Below, piece after piece: positions 8,863 through 14,203 of a stretch of DNA of 14,203 nucleotides (within the stretch, counting starts at the first letter, position 1; each line of letters starts with the position of its first letter). A program made the position numbers and the translations under genes. The notes beneath the pieces are model-generated. The model was given only the letters and a program-made list of their open reading frames with translations, was not told the DNA's origin and searched no databases. Origin of the DNA: Pigoraptor vietnamica (Eukaryota > Opisthokonta > Filasterea); assembly GCA_943704525.1 (NCBI GenBank), contig CALSCQ010002079.1:1-14203 (forward strand). The letters run 5' to 3'.

Positions 8863-11637
8863 ATGTCCTCAGTCGTCCGCGCATTGGCGCGTGCGCCGCC
8901 CTCAGAAAGTGGCGCGCACGTGGGTACGGCGCAACAACAAGCACTGTGGACGCACGCGAGCGAAGGCGATGTCGCAGCCCTCGCGGGTGACATTGCGCTT
9001 GCGTCGCAGGATGCATCCCTTGACCTCGGCTGCGCAGACTCTGCGGGCATGACAGCACTCATGCGGGCGGCGCAGGGTGGACACGTGGAAGCCGTGAAAG
9101 TGCTGCTGAGTGCGGGGAATGGCGTGACGGCATCCATTAACTCGAGGAGCAACGAGGGACTGTCTGCCCTTCATTACGCGTGCCGAGCGGCATCTTTGCG
9201 AGAGGATGAAGGCGTTGCGCCACGAATAGACGCCGTCCGCGCGCTGTTGGCAGCCGGCGCGGATCCCAATCTCGCGTCGACCGAAGAACTACTCACGCCA
9301 CTGCACATTGCGGCAGAGGCGAACGAAGACGCGATCGTCGAGTTGCTCCTGCGGGCCGGTGCGGACGTGAACGCCGCGTGCAAGTGGGGCAAAACCCCGC
9401 TGTTGTTTGCCGTGTCGCACGCGTGGGATCGAGTGGACGTCGTGCGGCGACTGCTCGCAGCGGGTGCGGACGTACACGCGCGCAGTGCATCGGGCGCGAC
9501 GGCCATCCACGCGTGCACTACACAAGCGAACGAAGCACTTGTCGATCTGCTCGTCAGCCACGGCGCGGACGTAAACTGCACAGGCGATCAGAGGGACGTC
9601 GACGATCCGTGCGCGCCCGGCACGCGCGATGGCAAGCGGCCGCTGCATTACTACATCATGCACGGGGGTCGGCACCTCCCCGTTGCGGCTGCGTTGCTGC
9701 GACACGGCGCAGATCCGAATGCGCTCGATTCGGAGGGACGCACGCCGTTGGAAACAATGGATTACATGCGGCAAAAAAACCGCCCGCTGCGTGATGCGCT
9801 GACGGCGGCGGGTGCGCGGGATTGGCGCACGCCCTTGGACAGTGCAATCGAAGCCGGAGATGTCGACGCCGTGGCGGCTGCCATTGCCGAGAATCCCGCG
9901 CACGTGCGCGTGAAGAGGAAGGCCGACTCCCCGCTCGTGCAGGCAATTCGAAAGCGGCGCGCTGACATTGTGCAAGTGCTCTTGCGCGGAGGGGCGACGG
10001 TGACGGAGAGCGGGGAGGGCGAAAGCGTCATGGCCGACGCTCTTAACGCGTGTGATGTTGACGTCGTCCGTGTGCTCCTCGACGAAGGCAAGTGCAGTCC
10101 CAACCACGCGATTTTGGACGCGGGTGTCGGCGATGGCTATACGCTGCTGCACTGGGTTTGCGGTATGGAGATTGACTGTGACGTGGGCGACGAAGACGAC
10201 GATGTTTGCGAGGGCGAGGACGTTTGCGAGGATGACGCTAGCGACGGCGGCGGTTCGGAAGGGGAGAAGGAGACGTTTGTGTGCGAGCAGGAGCGCGCGC
10301 TAGTGGCCATCGCAGACTTGTTGATTGCTCGCGGAGCCAAGGTGGACGCACGCGACCGAAACGGCAGCACGCCGCTGCAGTTGGCGTGTTCGGGACTGTC
10401 GGGGGCGTTGGTGCGTCGCCTCATCGCTGCCGGCGCCGACTCCTTTGCGCAATCGCTGCACGGGGAAACGGCCTTTTCCGTTCTCGCGAAAATGGACGAC
10501 AAATTGCGGCGTGACGTCCCCGACTGCGAGCGGCTGTTCGCGCGCATGCACGTGACCTCCGCGAGGATGGTACATTTCGGGGCGCAATCGATCGGCCACT
10601 TAGACGACGAAGACGAGGCGGGTGGTGATGCGGGCTACGATTCGGACGCTTCCGACGTCTGCGACCTCGTGCGTGACTGGCAGTATCGCGCACACAATCT
10701 CCCGCCGGGCGACATGGAGCGACTCAACCCGGGTCTTCCCGTCGCACGCGCCGCGCTGTTGCGTGCCGCCCGCGGTGCGTCACTTCCCCTCCGTGACGCC
10801 ATTCGTGCGCGTGACGCCAACCGCGTTCGAGAGTTGCTCCGCTCTGGCCACAGCCCCTCGCTGCCCGACACGGAAGGGCTACGGCCGCTGTACCACGCGT
10901 GCCACGTGGGCGATGCCGACATCATCAAGGCGCTTCTGGACGCCGGTGCGTCTCCGGCGCAGAAGTGCACGCCGTCGCTCTTCCCCTTCTGTGTTGCAGC
11001 ACTGCACGGACACGTCGAAGCCGTGAGGGCGTTGTGCGCTGTGTCTGACGTCGCCGAGTTGGACAACGGCGCGTCGCAACCACAGGCAATTCATGCGGCC
11101 GTGGTGAGCGGCAATGTGTCTGTTGTCGACGCGGTATTGGCGGCCGGCGCACACCCGGATGTCCCCGCGCAACAAGAGACGCCGACCGCTCCTCTCTGGC
11201 CGCTAGTCCTAGCGGCTGGGCTCGGCAACGGCGCTATTGTGACGCGATTGCTCGCCGCGGGTGCGTCCATGAATCCCACTTGGGGCGGAGGGCGGAATCT
11301 ACTTCATTTTGCGAGGGCGGGGGCGGTGGATGCCGTGCTTTGTGCGGGTGTGGACAGGAATGCGCGCGATGATCAGGGCCGCACGGCGCTTCACCTGTGC
11401 GCACGGCGGGGGGATGACATTACTGCCTCGGCATTACTACGTGCGGGACTCGACGTTAATGCTCGGGACGCCAAGGGTCGAACGCCGCTTTTGTATGCGC
11501 AGACTGCGTCACGGTCAACGTCGCGGCGCGGCCAGTTGCGTCCCGGCGAATCTTTTGCCGCAGCGGCTGGATCGTCGCGCGTGCTTGAATTTTCGCGAGT
11601 GGCTGAATTGCTTGTGGCTGCCGGCGGAACGCTGTGA
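8863..11637 (+). CDS. large ankyrin-repeat protein
   Basis: Intronless frame giving 924 aa from ATG 8863 (context CACCATGT). ATG 8758 in the same frame would give 959 aa; the added residues are low-complexity Ser/Thr/Ala and the start is less well placed. I count about 20 ankyrin repeats by the TPLHxAA...VxxLLxAGADVNA pattern. One array runs from about residue 60 to 545 and a second from about 640 to the C-terminus. The middle is not repeat-like and includes an acidic patch at about 581-599 (LDDEDEAGGD...DSDASD). A second acidic insertion (about 437-470, rich in Asp/Glu/Gly with VCEGEDVCED) interrupts one repeat. No kinase, F-box, SOCS, zinc-finger or membrane domain is visible, so its partners are unknown. 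It is presumably a cytosolic or nuclear scaffold. Only 231 bases separate its start from the desaturase stop, so its promoter must be compact. Confidence 0.85.
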   Translation: MSSVVRALARAPPSESGAHVGTAQQQALWTHASEGDVAALAGDIALASQDASLDLGCADSAGMTALMRAAQGGHVEAVKVLLSAGNGVTASINSRSNEGLSALHYACRAASLREDEGVAPRIDAVRALLAAGADPNLASTEELLTPLHIAAEANEDAIVELLLRAGADVNAACKWGKTPLLFAVSHAWDRVDVVRRLLAAGADVHARSASGATAIHACTTQANEALVDLLVSHGADVNCTGDQRDVDDPCAPGTRDGKRPLHYYIMHGGRHLPVAAALLRHGADPNALDSEGRTPLETMDYMRQKNRPLRDALTAAGARDWRTPLDSAIEAGDVDAVAAAIAENPAHVRVKRKADSPLVQAIRKRRADIVQVLLRGGATVTESGEGESVMADALNACDVDVVRVLLDEGKCSPNHAILDAGVGDGYTLLHWVCGMEIDCDVGDEDDDVCEGEDVCEDDASDGGGSEGEKETFVCEQERALVAIADLLIARGAKVDARDRNGSTPLQLACSGLSGALVRRLIAAGADSFAQSLHGETAFSVLAKMDDKLRRDVPDCERLFARMHVTSARMVHFGAQSIGHLDDEDEAGGDAGYDSDASDVCDLVRDWQYRAHNLPPGDMERLNPGLPVARAALLRAARGASLPLRDAIRARDANRVRELLRSGHSPSLPDTEGLRPLYHACHVGDADIIKALLDAGASPAQKCTPSLFPFCVAALHGHVEAVRALCAVSDVAELDNGASQPQAIHAAVVSGNVSVVDAVLAAGAHPDVPAQQETPTAPLWPLVLAAGLGNGAIVTRLLAAGASMNPTWGGGRNLLHFARAGAVDAVLCAGVDRNARDDQGRTALHLCARRGDDITASALLRAGLDVNARDAKGRTPLLYAQTASRSTSRRGQLRPGESFAAAAGSSRVLEFSRVAELLVAAGGTL

Positions 11638-11920
11638 CGGACATTGGTTTTGTAAATAAGAAAAAGCCAAAAGCCACTGTGGCGCGCGCGAACGTGTGGC
11701 CGTTGCTACGTCGCGAAAACGCGAAGTAACATTGTTACACACATTGTTTCAGACACGGCTACGACTCGTTAATTATTGAGTATATCATACAAACTGGCAA
11801 TTTAATGGGTCGAAAAGTAGTCTTTCCCATCATCAATGTAATGGTAATGAAAGTACCAACTGATGGACTTCATGCATAATAATCTCACAAGTACAAGTAG
11901 CCGTTGACGTAATCCGCATT

Positions 11921-11926
11921 AATAAA
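11921..11926 (+). terminator. possible AATAAA polyadenylation signal
   Basis: A canonical AATAAA lies in AT-rich DNA 283 bases after the ankyrin-protein stop codon. The hexamer is common by chance in such DNA, and not every protist uses it, so this is only a candidate. Confidence 0.25.
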
Positions 11927-12047
11927 TTGACCACAGTACGAAAAATGTATGAAAATCGCAACGCAATGCAATTAATTAATTTACTAATTTTTTTCACACC
12001 GAACAAATCACTACTGCCAATTCCGATACGTCGGGCACGTCATATGA

Positions 12048-12062
12048 CCCCCCCCCCCCCCC
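12048..12062. repeat. homopolymer run of 15 C
   Basis: Fifteen consecutive C residues follow CATATGA and precede AAATTGC, about 350 bases upstream of the inositol oxygenase TATA box. Such runs are prone to length error in sequencing and can form i-motif or G-quadruplex structures. Confidence 0.9.
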
Positions 12063-12412
12063 AAATTGCTCACGCACACGCGTCCCCTATCGCCGCACGA
12101 TTATTGTACCCGCGGTTCCCACACACACACCCGCAGTTTGGTGGTGGCTTGCGTATCGAGTTCTCCCGCTGTCCTTTTGTTGTGGTTTTTGTACAACGTC
12201 AAACCGCTGTCGGGACTGGTATGTGAGGAATTGTGCCCAGTTTGGAGAGGAGCGGACGTGCGAACAACGCGGTTTTGGGTTGCTCTCGTCAGCAACGATT
12301 TGATCCCGCAAAAAAAGTCCCGCTGTCGACGTAACACGCAACCGCCTTCGGGGAAACCGCGCCAACGCACACGAGCGCCGCCGCACACACGCACCCCCCT
12401 CGTAGCTGCGCG

Positions 12413-12419
12413 TATATAA
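12413..12419 (+). promoter_or_regulatory. TATA box of the inositol oxygenase gene
   Basis: TATATAA at 12413-12419 is followed directly by GGCACG. It is preceded by a CA/GC-rich stretch. A start of transcription about 30 bases downstream, near 12443, would leave a 5' leader of about 130 bases. The same TATA-AAGGCAC arrangement occurs near 14149. This is the clearest core promoter in the window. Confidence 0.65.
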
Positions 12420-12575
12420 GGCACGTAATTGAAGGCACCTGTCTCTCCGTCGACGCATTCAACGCCTGTTGTTTCATCGGCCCAGCATCCTCGCCTCGCT
12501 GCTGACACTTGCGTTGCTCTCTTGTGTCCTTTCCCTGCGCTGCCCGACGTGAGCAGTCTGCCAGTGCGAGCGAAG

Positions 12576-13726
12576 ATGCCGTCGACCATTTCCCAGCCGG
12601 AGGAGGTCCCCTTCAACCCGGTCAATCCGAACAAGAAGGAGGGCGAGTTCCGCAACTACCAGAACAGCGCCCGCCAGGCTGTCGTCGAGCGCACGTACAA
12701 GCTCATGCACACGCACCAGACGTTTGAGTTTTCGATGCAGAAGCGCGCGCAGTGGTGCAAGCTCGACAAGGCCGAGATGACCATCTTCGAGGCCCTCGAC
12801 CTGCTCAACCAGCTCGTCGACGACAGCGACCCCGACGTGAGTATTTTGTGCGCTTCACGTGCTTCGCATGTGTCGTCGTTCATAATTGTGGTTTCATTAT
12901 GATGGTTTGCGGGATGCCTGACGAACGCCACCCTTACCTGCAGACGAACCTCCCGAACTCGATGCACGCGTTCCAGACGGCCGAGCGCATTCGCCGCGAC
13001 CACCCGAACGAGGACTGGTTCCACCTCACGGGTCTCATTCACGATCTCGGCAAGGTCCTTGCGCTCTGGGGCGAGCCGCAGTGGGCGACGGTCGGCGACA
13101 CGTTCCCGCTCGGGTGCAAGTTTTCCGACAAGTGCGTGTTTCCGGACACCTTTTCGGAGAATCCCGACTCGTCGAATCCCAAGTACAACACGGAGTACGG
13201 CATTTACACGCCGAACTGCGGCCTCGACGAGGTCACGATGTCGTGGGGACACGATGGTGAGTGTTCGACGCCTTTTTCGTTGTGTTGGCCGTCTGCCTAT
13301 CCGTAGCTGCGTCCACGCACACATTCTTCATTGAAAAACTTTCATTTTCTGCATGGGCCAACACACGGGCCTAATGTAGCCCGTCGTTGTTTCTGAAATC
13401 TGTCTCGCGTTCTGTTCGTATGCTGACCCATGGCCTTCGTCATCCTCTCCGCAGAGTACATGTACCAGGTGATGGTCGGCAACACGACGACGCTCCCTCT
13501 CCCCGGCCTCTACGTCATCCGCTACCACTCGTTCTACCCGTGGCACAAGGAGGGCGCGTACGGCCACCTCCTCAACGAGCGCGACCGCGAGATGTTCAAG
13601 TGGATCAAGGAGTTCAACAAGTACGACCTGTATTCGAAGTCGGACGACCTCCCCGACGTCGAGGCTCTCAAGCCCTACTACCAGTCGCTCATCGACAAGT
13701 ACATGCCCGGAAAGCTGCGCTGGTGA
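12576..13726 (+). CDS. MIOX: myo-inositol oxygenase (3 exons)
   Basis: Inferred exons 12576-12836, 12944-13256 and 13455-13726, with donors GTGAGT and acceptors TGCAG/CGCAG, give 281 aa; human MIOX is about 285. The enzyme is a cytosolic di-iron oxygenase that opens myo-inositol to D-glucuronate with O2, the first step of inositol catabolism and, in some eukaryotes, a route to ascorbate or cell-wall sugars. All six iron ligands of the human enzyme have counterparts: H95 (SMHAFQTAE), H120 and D121 (IHDLGK), H190 (SWGHDEY), H216 (YHSFYPWH) and D249 (KYDLY). K124, next to the HD pair, matches the substrate-contacting lysine. The protein runs intact to its C-terminal LRW, where the family usually ends. 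ATG 12576 is chosen because the protein then starts like relatives and no earlier in-frame ATG follows the TATA box. This is the most secure gene in the window. Confidence 0.95.
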
Positions 13727-13796
13727 AAACAGAACGCTGCGTTTTGTGAGCGTTTTCGCGTGCCTTTGCGTGTCTCTCTCTCTCTCGTTTCTACGT

Positions 13797-14096
13797 ATGG
13801 CGACTCTACTTCGAAGCGCCGCGCGCCCCACGCGACACTCCGTTCTGTGCGGCCTCGTTGGACGGGCTCGTGTGGTTCGCGCACTGTCGAGCGGCCGTGG
13901 CGGTCTCAAACGCCACGAAAAGTTCGATGATACCCCCGCGTCGATGTGGAAGACGCTATATTTCTTGTCTTTCTTTGCGTTGTTGCGTTTCTGCGTTCTG
14001 GCAACCAGCGTTAAAAGCAGCGTCGCGCGTGCGTGTGCGTCCTCACTTCTCTATCTAAAGAGAAAAAATTGCAAGCACTTTCCCGTGCCCTCCTGA
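13797..14096 (+). CDS. possible small mitochondrial membrane protein
   Basis: Open frame of 99 aa, family not recognised. Residues 1-36 resemble a mitochondrial presequence: Arg, Ala and Ser rich, no acidic residue, ending in RALSSG, which looks like a processing-peptidase site. A short charged stretch (about 37-47) and a hydrophobic segment starting with MWKTLYFLSFF (about 51-70) follow. That layout recalls small respiratory-chain subunits such as COX6A or COX7 types, but no signature motif is present. The 3' half is T-rich and less codon-biased, so the true gene may splice out of this frame. Only 70 bases, including a TC tract at 13772-13786, separate it from the inositol oxygenase stop. 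It could instead be 3' untranslated sequence of that gene. Confidence 0.4.
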   Translation: MATLLRSAARPTRHSVLCGLVGRARVVRALSSGRGGLKRHEKFDDTPASMWKTLYFLSFFALLRFCVLATSVKSSVARACASSLLYLKRKNCKHFPVPS

Positions 14097-14135
14097 TGTT
14101 GCGATGAGTGCGTGCAGATAAGCGTCAATTCCACA

Positions 14136-14156
14136 TGACGTAAACCCATATTTAAA
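14136..14156 (+). promoter_or_regulatory. promoter elements of a gene beyond the window (CRE-like site and TATA box)
   Basis: TGACGTAA at 14136-14143 resembles a bZIP/CRE half-site. TATTTAAA at 14149-14156 resembles a TATA box and runs into GGCACATC, matching the GGCAC that follows the TATA box of the inositol oxygenase gene. A transcript would start near 14180, just inside the right edge, so the gene itself would lie outside. Confidence 0.45.
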
Positions 14157-14203
14157 GGCACATCGGCACCAGGCCTCGCTGGCTTCTTCGTCCAGCCCCC
14201 CCC

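Larger units (their letters stand above)
11638..12412. other. intergenic region between ankyrin and inositol oxygenase genes
   Basis: No gene recognised. From about 11740 to 12020 the DNA is clearly AT-rich, unlike the coding regions, with several TAAT-type motifs, including AATTAATTAATTTACTAATT around 11970-11990. From about 12040 it becomes GC/CA-rich and leads into the promoter of the inositol oxygenase gene. Frames such as 11927-12226 show no family features. TGTAAATAAG lies 13 bases after the ankyrin stop and AATAAA lies at 11921; either could relate to 3'-end formation. Confidence 0.6.

Noticed and set aside
9289-10152. 287-aa open frame on the minus strand within the ankyrin gene
   Set aside because: Antisense to continuous ankyrin repeats, with no recognisable domain; long antisense frames are expected in GC-rich coding DNA.
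265-13726. A functional gene cluster for one pathway
   Set aside because: The gene products have unrelated roles, each gene has its own upstream spacing and intron structure, and nothing links substrates between neighbours.

Overview
The window is nuclear DNA from a eukaryote, most likely a GC-rich unicellular one. Coding stretches use G/C-ending codons. At least three genes are split by GT-AG spliceosomal introns (17 inferred, 76 to 286 nt, donors mostly GTGNG, acceptors mostly NGCAG or NACAG). There are no bacterial-style ribosome sites or operons. Every supported gene lies on the + strand, head to tail. I cannot name the species: the gene set (BAHD acyltransferase, intracellular 5'-nucleotidase-like phosphoesterase, front-end desaturase, long ankyrin protein, inositol oxygenase) and the TG/CA-rich introns fit several free-living protist groups.

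Layout. 1-115 is a pure (TG)n microsatellite running off the window edge. 265-1617 is an intronless BAHD-family acyltransferase. 1618-2272 has no recognisable gene but holds a CA/TG imperfect hairpin at 2129-2191. 2273-6153 is a 12-exon gene for a 5'-nucleotidase/UshA-type metallophosphoesterase of about 657 aa. It starts with a MGCGAS acylation-type N-terminus instead of a signal peptide, and its second intron carries about 200 nt of (CA)n. 6154-6835 is intergenic with CCAAT boxes. 6836-8631 is a five-exon cytochrome-b5 fusion front-end fatty acid desaturase of about 417 aa. 8863-11637 is an intronless protein of about 924 aa built of roughly 20 ankyrin repeats. 11638-12412 is an AT-richer gap with a possible AATAAA and a 15-C run. 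A TATA box at 12413 leads into a three-exon myo-inositol oxygenase (12576-13726) with all six iron ligands. A short possible mitochondrial membrane protein follows (13797-14096). The last 60 bases look like the promoter of a further gene outside the window, with a TATA element in a context very like the inositol oxygenase one.

The genes do not form an obvious pathway. They cover acyl transfer, phosphate-ester hydrolysis, polyunsaturated lipid synthesis, scaffolding and inositol catabolism, and look like ordinary neighbouring housekeeping and metabolic loci. The items most worth checking are the membrane-anchored design of the nucleotidase-like enzyme, the strand-polarised TG/CA composition of its introns, the mix of intronless and intron-rich genes, the shared TATA context, and the placement of desaturase introns beside each histidine box. 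I found no CRISPR, transposon, rRNA, tRNA, or clearly new multi-gene system.
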